DNA from: Opitutaceae bacterium
GTDB lineage: Bacteria; Verrucomicrobiota; Verrucomicrobiia; Opitutales; Opitutaceae
DNA: 64,000 nucleotides
Direction of reading: 5' to 3'
Assembly: GCA_018402455.1 (NCBI GenBank)
Contig: JAGYIG010000010.1
Location: forward strand, 1 to 64,000
Shown here piece by piece: positions 27,881 to 35,428 of the stretch. The translations under genes and the position numbers were made by a program. Positions within the stretch are counted from its first letter, which is position 1. Each line of letters begins with the position of its first letter. The notes beneath the pieces are model-generated. The model was not told where the DNA came from. It worked only from the letters and a program-made list of their open reading frames with translations, and ran no database searches.

Positions 27881-29125
27881 TTAGTGGCCGCGCCGAATCT
27901 CGGAGCCCTCGAACCGGATCGACAGGCGAAACACCTTTTTCGTGCGGCAGGTGATGTTGCCCGTTTTGAGGTCGAACGTCTCCGGCACCTCAATCCGATG
28001 CAGATCAACGACCGCATGATAGCCCCGTTCGGAGAACACATCGATGAGCATCGCGAGCGCGAGGGGGTCGTGCAGCAAGTCATCCTCCGTGTTGATCTGG
28101 GCCACCCCCGAAATGGCGTGGCGACGCACGATCGGCATCAGTTTGCGTTCGATGAATTCCGCCACCCGTGCGAGCAGCTCGCCGTGCTCAAATTGGTAGC
28201 AGTCGAGCCGCTTCACCATCTCCTGCCGGGCGTGCACAATCAACTCACTTGCCACCGGAATGGCGCGCAGGGTGTCGTAGGTGGAGGGGTCGAGTTCCAA
28301 CGAGCTCTGGTATTTCAGCTCGTTGACGATGTTTTGCTCCACCTGGCTAATCTCGCCCTGGGCATTGATGAAGTGGTAGTGGAAGATTGATTTGAGCGAC
28401 TGCAGGGCATCCCAAGTCTGCTCCTTGAACACCCGGTAGCGGCGACGGGCGAGTTCGGGATCGTAGTCGGTCGGCCGTTCATCCCACCGCTCGCCCGTGC
28501 CCGTGCGGCGGACCTCTTCGTTGTGGGCCTTGGTCAGTTCGCCGCGTTTCAGTTGCCGCTCAACCGAAACGTGCTCTTCGACAAACAGCACCATGATGTG
28601 CACGGTGGGTTGCCGAAAATGAATCCCCAGCGGGGTGTGCAGAAACTCTTCGCGCAGCCCCTGCATTTTGGTGATCAGAAGCTTCAACGCATCGACTTGA
28701 ACTTCCGTGCGCGGAAACCCGTCGATGATGCACCCGTCGGCGTATTCCGGCCGGAGGAGTTCGCGAAACAGGATGCCCAGCACCTCGCGGTCGCCCACCA
28801 TCATGCCGGCATCCTTGATGCGCCGCGCCTCGGGACTGTCGAGCAGGGTGCTGACCACGATGGGCGGGCAGGTGAGCCCCCGGGCTTGGAGGATGAACCC
28901 CGTGTTGGTGCCCTTGCCCGATCCCGGAGCTCCTCCCAGCAAAATAATTTCCTTGGGGAAGCGCAGTTGATCCCGGCCGAACTCTTCCTCGAGCTTTCGC
29001 CAGACATCTTTGAAAATTAGGGCGGAGTCTTTGATTTCGAGGTCGGAGGGTTGGGCGGCCGTTTTCTCCAAGGTGTTGTCGGGAGGAGAGGGGAGGGCAG
29101 GTTCGGCGGGGGACGACATGGACAA
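27881..29125 (-). CDS. Adenylate-kinase-family nucleotide kinase with C-terminal extension
   Basis: A 414-aa protein, about twice the length of a normal adenylate kinase. The kinase core (about 57-260) has P-loop GGAPGSGKGT (64-73), DGFPRT (135-140) and RR-containing lid helices (ELARRRYRVF). An N-terminal helix (about 30-52) precedes it, and a 150-residue C-terminal domain of unknown function (about 265-414) follows. I cannot name the C-terminal domain. The phosphate acceptor may be a nucleoside monophosphate, but the extra domain suggests a specialised role. The gene stands alone, convergent with the exporter operon. Confidence 0.85.
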   Translation of the reverse strand: MSMSSPAEPALPSPPDNTLEKTAAQPSDLEIKDSALIFKDVWRKLEEEFGRDQLRFPKEIILLGGAPGSGKGTNTGFILQARGLTCPPIVVSTLLDSPEARRIKDAGMMVGDREVLGILFRELLRPEYADGCIIDGFPRTEVQVDALKLLITKMQGLREEFLHTPLGIHFRQPTVHIMVLFVEEHVSVERQLKRGELTKAHNEEVRRTGTGERWDERPTDYDPELARRRYRVFKEQTWDALQSLKSIFHYHFINAQGEISQVEQNIVNELKYQSSLELDPSTYDTLRAIPVASELIVHARQEMVKRLDCYQFEHGELLARVAEFIERKLMPIVRRHAISGVAQINTEDDLLHDPLALAMLIDVFSERGYHAVVDLHRIEVPETFDLKTGNITCRTKKVFRLSIRFEGSEIRRGH

Positions 29126-29237
29126 GTCCCTACCCGAGTGGGGCTGTCGCCGAATGTCCAGCGCAGGTGGTCGGGAAAATTCAAGAAATGCGGAACTCCC
29201 TCACCGGGGCACGGTCCCAATTAAAGCCGAAAGGCAC

Positions 29238-29304
29238 CCCGGGAAACTTTCCCGGGAGTTAGTTGAAGCTGGACCTGACGAGGTCACCGCAAGGTGGCCT
29301 CGTC
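29238..29304. other. Two stem-loops in the kinase–UbiB gap
   Basis: CCCGGGAAACTTTCCCGGG (29238-29256) is a perfect 9-base palindrome with a one-base centre. A second stem (29277-29288 with 29293-29304, GCAA loop, one G-T mismatch) follows. Both lie in the 210-base gap upstream of the kinase start and downstream of the UbiB stop. The second could end UbiB transcription, but no U-tract follows on either strand. Confidence 0.5.
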
Positions 29305-29335
29305 TTGGTTTCGGCCGGGCCGCCCGAGGGGTGAA

Positions 29336-30997
29336 TCAACGATGGCGACCGTGGCGCATGGTGTCCCAGATGATGTAAACCCCGACCATCGCGGAGAGCA
29401 GGTAGCCGACGATCCCGAGAGCGGGATAACCAAACAGCAGGGGCTTGATCCCCGTGGTCACAATCATGGATGAGCCGATGATCAATGATCCCGAAACCAA
29501 ACCAAGGGTCACCCGGTTGGAGGCCGTTTCGATGGAGTTGTCCAGGTCGTCCAGACCTTTGTGCTCCAGATTGACGGTGATGTCGTCGTGTTCGAATCGT
29601 CGCACCAAGCGCGACATGCTGGAGGGCAGTTCCTGCAGGCTCGCCAAGGTGCCGCGCAAGAATTCCCGGGAGCGCCGCGCCATGGCGCGGGGACCGGTGC
29701 GTTCGCGAAACAGTTGTTTCAGTATCGGGCCCGCATGATCGCGCAGGTCAAACTTCGGATCGAGGGCCCGGCCCACCTCCTCGATGGCCAGCACCGCCTT
29801 GGCCATCAGCGAGTAATCGCGGGACAGGGGAATGCCATGATTGCCAAAAATGAAGAGCAGCTTGAGCATGGCTCGCCCGATTTCCTGACGACCAATGGAA
29901 AAGTTGAGCTCCTCGCGCAGCGCCAGGGTCACGTCCTTTTCCATTTCGCGCAGGTCGGTGCGGGACCCCGGGGGGGCCAACTCCGCGGCGATGCGCACGA
30001 CGTTTTCGGCATCGCCCTCCACCGCGGCGACCCAGAAGTCGGCCAGCGCGTAACGCAGCCGACGGGTCAGGTGCCCGGCCAGTCCCCAATCCAGAAAACA
30101 AAGGCGTCCATCGGGGGTGACCAACACGTTTCCGCTGTGGGGGTCGGCGTGGAAAAAGCCGTCAATCAGCACCTGGCGAACGATGGAAGAGGCTCCTTCG
30201 GCGGCGAGCTCCCGGGCGCGTTTGGCGTCAGTGTTTTCGGGTCCAACCGGTGCCCCTTCGACAAACTCCATGACCAGAATCTTGGCGGTGGTGTAGTCGT
30301 TGAACACCCGGGGCGCGAACACGTGCTCCGGGGCAGGGTTCTTGGTGTTGAAGTAGGATTGGTTGCGGGCCTCGTGGCGAAAATCGATCTCGCGCTCCAC
30401 CCCCTCCTTCACCGCCTCCACCACGGACGGCAGATCGAAGGGCTTGAGGGCTTTGATGCGCTGGTGAAGTTGATCGGCCAGCCACTCGGCCAGGTCGAGA
30501 TCGGCCTCGATCGAGCGGGCGATTCCCGGCCGTTGCACTTTGACCGCCACCGGTGTATCCGATTCGTGGAGACGGGCGTGATAAACCTGGGCCAAGGATC
30601 CCGCCGCCATCGGCGTTTCGTCAAACGCGGCGAACACCCGCGCCGGATCCCCCTCAAGCTCCTCCGTCATCAGGTCCCGGATCTTGGCAAAGGGCACCGG
30701 GGCGACCGCGTTCTGCAGCTTGCGCAACTCGAGGATCAAAGGATGCGGAATCAGATCCGGCCGCATGCTCAACAGCTGACCGAACTTCACCCACGCGGGG
30801 CCCAACTCTTCGGCGGCCAGCCGAATGCGCTCCCACTTTGATTTCTTTTGCAGGGGCGGACTTTGGAAGCGCCGGGCCAACGCGGCCGGCAGGTCGAGCT
30901 GGTTGATGAAATCGGCAAAACCGTGCCGGGCGAAGACCGTAAAAATCTCCTTCGCGCGAACGGCGTTGCCGAGCAGGTCGAAGGGCTCGGTGCCGAT
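29336..30997 (-). CDS. UbiB/ABC1/AarF-family atypical kinase, start codon unclear
   Basis: An ABC1-family protein-kinase-like ATPase needed for quinone metabolism in model bacteria. Family signatures: KFGQ (KxGQ motif), the Ala-rich loop PMAAGSLAQVYHA, nucleotide-site Lys in VAVKVQRP, HADPHSGN, and LDWG in place of DFG. Two C-terminal membrane helices follow (SLIIGSSMIVTTGIKPLL, GIVGYLLSAMVGVYIIW). Homology (EPFDLLGNAVRAKEIFTVFARHGF) continues in frame upstream of the first possible start, a TTG at 30880, to about 30985. No ATG, GTG or TTG exists before the in-frame TGA at 31025-31027. An ATC at 30997 is given as the boundary only because homology begins near it. An indel or a fusion with the phasin-like gene is likely. 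Confidence 0.8.
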   Translation of the reverse strand: MGTEPFDLLGNAVRAKEIFTVFARHGFADFINQLDLPAALARRFQSPPLQKKSKWERIRLAAEELGPAWVKFGQLLSMRPDLIPHPLILELRKLQNAVAPVPFAKIRDLMTEELEGDPARVFAAFDETPMAAGSLAQVYHARLHESDTPVAVKVQRPGIARSIEADLDLAEWLADQLHQRIKALKPFDLPSVVEAVKEGVEREIDFRHEARNQSYFNTKNPAPEHVFAPRVFNDYTTAKILVMEFVEGAPVGPENTDAKRARELAAEGASSIVRQVLIDGFFHADPHSGNVLVTPDGRLCFLDWGLAGHLTRRLRYALADFWVAAVEGDAENVVRIAAELAPPGSRTDLREMEKDVTLALREELNFSIGRQEIGRAMLKLLFIFGNHGIPLSRDYSLMAKAVLAIEEVGRALDPKFDLRDHAGPILKQLFRERTGPRAMARRSREFLRGTLASLQELPSSMSRLVRRFEHDDITVNLEHKGLDDLDNSIETASNRVTLGLVSGSLIIGSSMIVTTGIKPLLFGYPALGIVGYLLSAMVGVYIIWDTMRHGRHR

Positions 30998-31310
30998 CCG
31001 GGCGAAGGGTTCGGCTGACCTGGGTCAGCGCCTCCAGCACGCGGATCCGCTCTTCCAAGGCGGCGATACGGGCTTCGTGGTCTGTGGTCTTGCGGTCCAG
31101 CACGTGGGCGATGCGTTCGTTCAGGTCGGCGGCGAGGTCATCGAACTCTTTGCGACCTTGATCGGCGATTTTCTCCGCCATGATTTTGGCGTCGTTCGCG
31201 TTGACTTTGCCCTGCCGGACAAAGTCGTCGAGGGTGCCCTCGATCTTGTCCTTCGTGATGACTGCAGCGCCTACGCCGGCGAGGAGGGTTTTCTTCAGCA
31301 AGTCGATCAT
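30654..31310 (-). CDS. Phasin-like small coiled-coil protein, frame running into ubiB
   Basis: From ATG 31310 the first 98 residues read as a small helical protein (MIDLLKKTLLAGVGAAVITK, then DDFVRQGKVNANDAKIMAEK and a Leu-heptad tail AALEERIRVLEAL). This matches polyhydroxyalkanoate-granule/phasin-superfamily or UbiK-like proteins. After about 31010 the frame carries on for some 120 Arg/Pro-rich residues that are only the wrong frame of ubiB. So the natural stop is missing. Credible coding is roughly 31010-31310. The small partner beside ubiB recalls UbiK, a helical accessory factor of ubiquinone synthesis. Confidence 0.7.
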   Translation of the reverse strand: MIDLLKKTLLAGVGAAVITKDKIEGTLDDFVRQGKVNANDAKIMAEKIADQGRKEFDDLAADLNERIAHVLDRKTTDHEARIAALEERIRVLEALTQVSRTLRPDRHRALRPARQRRSREGDFYGLRPARFCRFHQPARPAGRVGPALPKSAPAKEIKVGAHSAGRRRVGPRVGEVRSAVEHAAGSDSASFDPRVAQAAERGRPGALCQDPGPDDGGA

Positions 31311-31353
31311 AGGGGGAAGCGTGAACGGGACCGGGCTGGCGGGCGAGTGTAAA

Positions 31354-32259
31354 TCACACTTCGACGGTCGGTCTCTCAATGAGGCTGAAGGTTTCACGGA
31401 GCAGACCCAGAAACTGGGTGGCACCCGTGGTCTGGTAGCGCTGGAGGTGGCGCACCACCGCAATCTCCCGGGTGGGCGTCTTGCCCCGTAACTGGCGGTA
31501 AACCAGTTGCGGGCGATCATCGGGGCTCTGGGCGAGTTGGGGCAGGATGGCGACCCCCAGCCCCAGCCCCACCAGTTCCTTGAGCATGGCGACTTGGGCA
31601 CAGGTGTGACCGATACGGGGCTGAAACTTGTTGGCGCCGCAAAAACTCTGGATCTGTTGGGTCAACGAGCTGCTTTCGCCCAGCATGATAAACGTCTGCT
31701 CCGCCAAGTCGGCGACGGTGAATCGGCGCTTGCTGGCCAAAGGATGGCGTCGACTCACTGCCAGCACCAAGGACTCAACAAACATGGACTCGGCGGCGAG
31801 TTGAGGCTCGTCGATCGGCTGGGCGACGATCGCCATGTCGAGGGCGCCCTTGGCGACGTCGCGCAACAGGTCGGTGCGGAAGGACTCGGACGTATTGATC
31901 CGCAGGTTGGGGAGCTGCTTCTGACAACGCTTGATCAACCCCGGGAGGATGTAGGGGGCGACCGTGGGGATCGCCCCCACGGAAATCGATCGATTGAGTC
32001 GGGGGTTGTCCCGAATCTCGCTGGACACATTATCAACCTCGGAAAGGATCCGTCGGGCCCGCTCAATGAACATCTCACCGGCCTCTGTGGGAACGGCCCG
32101 CCGCCCCAGCCGATGGAACAGCTTGTGACCCAATTCGGTTTCGAGTTTTCCAATCTGTTGGCTCAAAGAAGGTTGAGCCACATTAACGGCATTGGCTGCT
32201 CGGGTGAAATTCCCCGTTTCTGCAATGGCCAACACGTAGCGCAATTGGGTTAATTCCAT
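31354..32259 (-). CDS. OxyR-like LysR-family regulator with Ser at the peroxidatic-Cys position
   Basis: A 301-aa LysR regulator: helix-turn-helix at 1-60 (GNFTRAANAVNVAQPSLSQQIGKLE), then an OxyR-like effector domain. Aligning IMLGESSSLTQQIQSFC with E. coli LLMLEDGHCLRDQAMGFC puts Ser198 at the peroxidatic Cys199 and Cys207 at the resolving Cys208. Other cysteines are 112 and 220 (HTCAQVA). In E. coli, replacing Cys199 by Ser blocks peroxide activation. So this protein either is redox-blind or senses by another cysteine. Its own start codon lies inside an OxyR-type operator, pointing to autoregulation, and it faces a small membrane-protein gene. Confidence 0.88.
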   Translation of the reverse strand: MELTQLRYVLAIAETGNFTRAANAVNVAQPSLSQQIGKLETELGHKLFHRLGRRAVPTEAGEMFIERARRILSEVDNVSSEIRDNPRLNRSISVGAIPTVAPYILPGLIKRCQKQLPNLRINTSESFRTDLLRDVAKGALDMAIVAQPIDEPQLAAESMFVESLVLAVSRRHPLASKRRFTVADLAEQTFIMLGESSSLTQQIQSFCGANKFQPRIGHTCAQVAMLKELVGLGLGVAILPQLAQSPDDRPQLVYRQLRGKTPTREIAVVRHLQRYQTTGATQFLGLLRETFSLIERPTVEV

Positions 32260-32294
32260 AGATAAAAACTATATAAATCATAGAAAGCGTATAT
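32258..32294. promoter_or_regulatory. OxyR-type operator
   Basis: The sequence reads ATAG-N7-CTAT-N7-ATAG-N7-ATAT. The OxyR consensus is four such tetramers (ATAG, CTAT, ATAG, CTAT) at exactly this spacing; only the first base of the last tetramer differs. The internal T and A of the first half-site also match. It overlaps the regulator's start codon (32257-32259) and ends at the -35 of the divergent promoter, which is the usual place for an activator to touch RNA polymerase. Confidence 0.72.
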
Positions 32295-32322
32295 TTCAAC
32301 AATTGAAATAATGGGTTATATT
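32294..32322 (+). promoter_or_regulatory. Predicted promoter of the 59-aa membrane protein gene
   Basis: TTTCAA (32294-32299) and TATATT (32317-32322) are separated by 17 bases, giving a weak -35 and a good -10, as expected of an activator-dependent promoter. Transcription would begin near 32330, leaving a leader of about 40 bases. The stretch 32294-32308 is also an inverted repeat (TTTCAA-CAA-TTGAAA). Confidence 0.5.
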
Positions 32323-32368
32323 ACCGGTGTCGCTCAATTACGGGCGGCGGCAAACGAAAGAAACTATC

Positions 32369-32548
32369 ATGAACAACCTGAACCTTAAATCTGCCCTCCT
32401 CGGTGGCGGCCTCGTCTCCTTGGCCTGGGTCGTTTCGGTCGCGCTGACCATGAACGGTCTTTTGGTCGGTCTGAGCGTTTACGCGATCGCGGCCGTCATT
32501 CTGGTCACGGTCGATGACTACCACCACACCAGCAAGGATCTGCGCTAA
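32369..32548 (+). CDS. Small two-helix membrane protein (59 aa)
   Basis: Starts at ATG 32369 after the purine-rich GAAAGAAA. The product has two hydrophobic segments (about 8-27, ALLGGGLVSLAWVVSVALTM, and about 29-47, GLLVGLSVYAIAAVILVTV) and a short polar tail DDYHHTSKDLR. I recognise no family. It has its own promoter next to the OxyR-type operator and its own terminator 36 bases after the stop, so it is a single-gene unit. Its likely controller is the divergent OxyR-like protein. Confidence 0.8.
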   Translation: MNNLNLKSALLGGGLVSLAWVVSVALTMNGLLVGLSVYAIAAVILVTVDDYHHTSKDLR

Positions 32549-32583
32549 GCGGTTTCTTTTGACTTTCGCTAGGCACCAAAACG

Positions 32584-32612
32584 CGGCCCGGGGTAACCCG
32601 GGCCGTTTTAAT
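32584..32612 (+). terminator. Rho-independent terminator of the 59-aa gene
   Basis: Nine-base GC arms CGGCCCGGG (32584-32592) and CCCGGGCCG (32597-32605) with a four-base loop, followed by TTTTAATTTTT. Confidence 0.9.
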
Positions 32613-32665
32613 TTTTCAGGCGAAACCCGATGGATACGGGCAGAGGACCCCGGTTGGGGGCGCAT

Positions 32666-32702
32666 AAAAAACGCGGAGCCAGTGGGGGGGGCGCCGCGTT
32701 TT
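32666..32702 (-). terminator. Terminator of the DUF4199 gene (possibly bidirectional)
   Basis: AAAACGCGG (32668-32676) pairs with CCGCGTTTT (32694-32702); inner bases GAGCC and GGCGC extend the stem imperfectly. On the minus strand the stem is followed by a run of T (complement of 32666-32671), 23 bases after the DUF4199 stop. Confidence 0.75.
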
Positions 32703-32724
32703 GCGGGGGGAGGAGAGTAGGGGA

Positions 32725-33273
32725 TCAGGCGATGACCGGCGGGGGCGGAGGGACCGCGTCGACCGCAGCGCGCTTGAGAAAGGCGGCAACGATGAGGCTG
32801 ACGATGAAACCCATCACAAAACCAAAGAAAAAGTTGGTAACGGCCATCATGGCGGGACTGGTCATAAAGGCGATGATCCCCTCGGCCTGTTCAATTGCAT
32901 TCGCCGGGATCCCTTGTTCTTCCATCTTGGCGATCTCACTTTCGATGATGATTTCAGAAAGTCCGGGATTGATGGCGGTTGCGTAGACGACGGAAAGGAC
33001 GGCTCCAACGAGGGCCGACCAAAGCGCCGTCAGGGTGCCGGTGCCGAGGGCTCGGCCGTAGCCGAAGCCTTCCTCCGGAACGAATTCTTCGCGGCGGGCT
33101 TTCATCACCAAGACCAATCCCACCACCATTATGATGAGTGCGCCGACGGAGCCGATCGTCTGACCGGTGGCGAGTTTTTCCACATCGCTGTGGAAGCCCG
33201 CGAAGAACAAAATCAGGCCCAGCACGAAGCTGGCCGCTGCCATACCGATACCGTAGATGAAGGTGGTTTTCAT
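32725..33273 (-). CDS. DUF4199-family membrane protein
   Basis: A 182-aa protein from ATG 33273 (MKTTFIYGIGMAAASFVLGL). It has four predicted membrane helices: about 5-25, 37-55 (IGSVGALIIMVVGLVLVM), 75-95 (TALWSALVGAVLSVVYATAI) and 143-165. A cytoplasmic or periplasmic amphipathic stretch lies between the last two. DUF4199 proteins are common in Bacteroidota and Verrucomicrobiota; their function is unknown. A longer start at 33312 would add 13 residues without family support. Confidence 0.85.
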   Translation of the reverse strand: MKTTFIYGIGMAAASFVLGLILFFAGFHSDVEKLATGQTIGSVGALIIMVVGLVLVMKARREEFVPEEGFGYGRALGTGTLTALWSALVGAVLSVVYATAINPGLSEIIIESEIAKMEEQGIPANAIEQAEGIIAFMTSPAMMAVTNFFFGFVMGFIVSLIVAAFLKRAAVDAVPPPPPVIA

Positions 33274-33703
33274 GTCGGCGCCAAGTTGAGCCCACGCAGG
33301 CGGGGTTGCCAATCCCGCAAGTGACCGGCGGTTTCAGGGAGAGGACGAACGGCCGCATGAATTTATGGATTCAGATTCACCAATGCCGAAAGCCCCGGCC
33401 GGAGGGATGGGGAGGCTCGTCCCCAAATCCCGCAAAATCCACCAAGCCCGCAAAATCCGCCGCGGATCGCGCACGTTGAGCTTCACCGGTCACCAGAGAT
33501 GACAAGTGGCTCGGGCGCGGGTGGGCGTTTGGGGGAGTAGTTCGAGCCGGCCGGAGACGCTGGTGGCGCCGGAGCGTTGGCCGAAGTCCGTTTTGATGAC
33601 AAAAGATCTGGCGGGGTGGGCAAATCTGCCGTGGGCAATCGCGTCCCCGCAACCGGGAACGGATTACGCGCTGTCGGGGACGAGGAGGAAAGGCGGGGTC
33701 GCC
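33274..33703. other. 430-base gap; short direct repeat, no gene seen
   Basis: No open frame here has coding character or a sound start. CCCGCAAAATCC occurs twice, at 33429-33440 and 33447-33458, an 18-base period. The rest is unstructured GC-rich DNA between the DUF4199 promoter side and the end of the AIM24-like gene. Confidence 0.6.
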
Positions 33704-34498
33704 TTATTTTCCGTCGATGAGGCGACCCAGGCCGCCTAGCACCGAGCCTTCGCCGGTTTGTTTGCCGCCATGGCGAGGGGCGGAGGAGATGATGCGGTCG
33801 GCGAGGCGGGAAAAGGGCAACGACTGCAACCAAACCGTGCCGGGACCACGGAGAGTGGCGAAGAACAGGCCCTCGCCGCCGAAGAGTGCGGTCTTCACGC
33901 CGCCCACAAATTTGATGTCAAAATCGACCGAAGGCTGAAACGCGACGATGCAACCGGTGTCGACGCGAATGGTCTCGCCGACTTCCAAGGTGCGCTCGTG
34001 CAGCGTGCCGCCTGCGTGCAGGAAGGCCCAGCCGTCGCCTTCCAGGTCTTGCATGATGAAGCCTTCCCCCCCGAAGAAACCGGCGCCGATTTTTTTATTA
34101 AAGGCGATGCCCACGCTCACGCCCTTGGCCGCGCAGAGAAACGCGTTCTTTTGCGCCAGCAGTCGACCCCCGAGGGTCGAGAGGTGAACCGGCATGATCT
34201 TGCCTGGGTAGGGCGCGCCGAAAGCACAGCGTCGTTTGGCGCCGCCGCGGTTGAGGAAAACCGTCATGAACAATGACTCGCCGGTGAGCAGACGTTTGCC
34301 GGCGCCCATGAGCGATCCGACAAAGCCATCGTGCTTTTGGGACCCGTCACCGAAGATGGTCTCCATCTCGATGTCGGCCTCCATATACATCAGCGCGCCA
34401 GCCTCGGCGACGACGGCCTCGCCGGGATCAAGTTCAACAATGACGAACTGCATGTCGTCGCCTTCAATCCGGTAATCGATTTCGTGCATGGAATTCAT
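33704..34498 (-). CDS. AIM24/TIGR00266-family protein
   Basis: A 264-aa beta-rich protein. From the ATG at 34498 it reads [17 protein letters not shown]; the second ATG (34489) is an equally good start. Signatures: [22 protein letters not shown], then [20 protein letters not shown], and [20 protein letters not shown] near the C terminus. The fold repeats a double-psi-like beta unit. The family is widespread in bacteria and includes mitochondrial AIM24; the function is not known. The gene appears to be on its own. Confidence 0.9.
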   Translation of the reverse strand: MNSMHEIDYRIEGDDMQFVIVELDPGEAVVAEAGALMYMEADIEMETIFGDGSQKHDGFVGSLMGAGKRLLTGESLFMTVFLNRGGAKRRCAFGAPYPGKIMPVHLSTLGGRLLAQKNAFLCAAKGVSVGIAFNKKIGAGFFGGEGFIMQDLEGDGWAFLHAGGTLHERTLEVGETIRVDTGCIVAFQPSVDFDIKFVGGVKTALFGGEGLFFATLRGPGTVWLQSLPFSRLADRIISSAPRHGGKQTGEGSVLGGLGRLIDGK

Positions 34499-34610
34499 GG
34501 AGCGTAGCTTGGGAGGTGGGGGGGGGCTGGAAACGTTGAAAAAGACCAAGACAGGGGGGCGGGGTAGGGCCAGCGAGTCGGGTCGCTTCCGCTCCCCGCT
34601 ACTTGGTTGG

Positions 34611-34733
34611 TCAGGCGGCCAGCGGGTGAGTTTCGGTGCGGAGCGATTGGGCGTTTACGGGGGCGGTGGCGCCCATGAAAATCGTGGCGGGGGCAATGAG
34701 AGCGGACGTAAGGAGAAGGGTGGAGAGTTTCAT
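34611..34733 (-). CDS. Possible 40-aa secreted peptide
   Basis: From ATG 34733 the frame reads [20 protein letters not shown], with A-x-A type cleavage near PVNAQ. That leaves a mature part of only about ten residues. The signal-peptide character is good but the product is tiny and the ribosome-binding site is weak. It may be a remnant of a secreted protein gene or chance. Confidence 0.35.
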   Translation of the reverse strand: MKLSTLLLTSALIAPATIFMGATAPVNAQSLRTETHPLAA

Positions 34734-34893
34734 TTTGAGTGGTGGGGCAGGGAGTTGGTTTGGATAGGGTGGACGGGTATGAACACCCCGGTCGGGGGGA
34801 GAAAGTTGCGGTGATTTTTTTAAAAAATAGCTGAGCCGGGTTTCGGTCGGTCGTAGGCCGGGGCGGATCTGGTGGATGCCGGTGTCTGGGCCC

Positions 34894-34923
34894 AAAAAAA
34901 GACGGGTCACTGGGTGACCCGTC
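34894..34923 (-). terminator. Rho-independent terminator of the RRM gene
   Basis: Ten-base perfect arms (34901-34910, 34914-34923; GACGGGTCAC paired with GTGACCCGTC) with a TGG loop are followed on the minus strand by seven T. It lies 28 bases after the RRM gene stop. Confidence 0.92.
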
Positions 34924-34951
34924 CGTAAGTTTTCTGGGCTAGGCCCGGCGA

Positions 34952-35203
34952 TTATTCGCGGGGCTTGGCTTCGTTGACCTTCAGCGCCCGGCCGTCGAGG
35001 TCGGAGCCATTGAGTTTTTCGATGGCGGCTTGGGCTTCTTCGGCCTTGCTGAAGGTCACGAAGGCGAACCCGCGGGGACGACCGGTTTCACGGTCCATCG
35101 CGACGTAGGTGTCGGTGATTTCACCGAAGGCTCCGAAGGTTTCGCGGATACCGGATTCGGTGGTGTTGAAGGAAAGATTACCGACGTAGAGTTTGGTATT
35201 CAT
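34952..35203 (-). CDS. RRM-type RNA-binding protein
   Basis: An 83-aa single RNA-recognition motif: RNP2 is LYVGNLSF (5-12) and RNP1 is RGFAFVTF, with the aromatic residues that stack on RNA bases. Such small glycine-poor RRM proteins occur in cyanobacteria and Verrucomicrobiota, often as cold-induced RNA chaperones. It is monocistronic, with a strong terminator downstream and a stem-loop (35244-35263) about 40 bases upstream of the start, which might affect its mRNA. Confidence 0.95.
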   Translation of the reverse strand: MNTKLYVGNLSFNTTESGIRETFGAFGEITDTYVAMDRETGRPRGFAFVTFSKAEEAQAAIEKLNGSDLDGRALKVNEAKPRE

Positions 35204-35243
35204 GGTTTAGGGATTCGCAAGTGCGGTCGTTTCTGAGCGTGTT

Positions 35244-35263
35244 CCCGAAATTCGGATTTCGGG
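35244..35263 (-). promoter_or_regulatory. Stem-loop upstream of the RRM gene
   Basis: CCCGAAAT and ATTTCGGG form an 8-base perfect stem around TCGG, 41-60 bases before the RRM start codon. It may lie in the leader mRNA of an RNA-binding protein, where autoregulation is common, or end the Smr transcript; no U-tract follows. Confidence 0.35.
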
Positions 35264-35428
35264 TCGACCCATGAACGATACGTTCACCTGCAGACCCACC
35301 AACCACTATCATCTAGCGCGTTACGAAGCCCGACGGAACGGGCAAGCGGCGAGAAGTGCAAAGCTTAAAATGGGGTCGGCGGAGGACCCGGCTTGGCGAT
35401 GGAGTGCCCCGTGGCTCCAGCCGTGGGC

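Noticed and set aside
29277-29304. Rho-independent terminator for ubiB
   Set aside because: The stem is good but no run of T follows on either strand, so it is listed only as a stem-loop.
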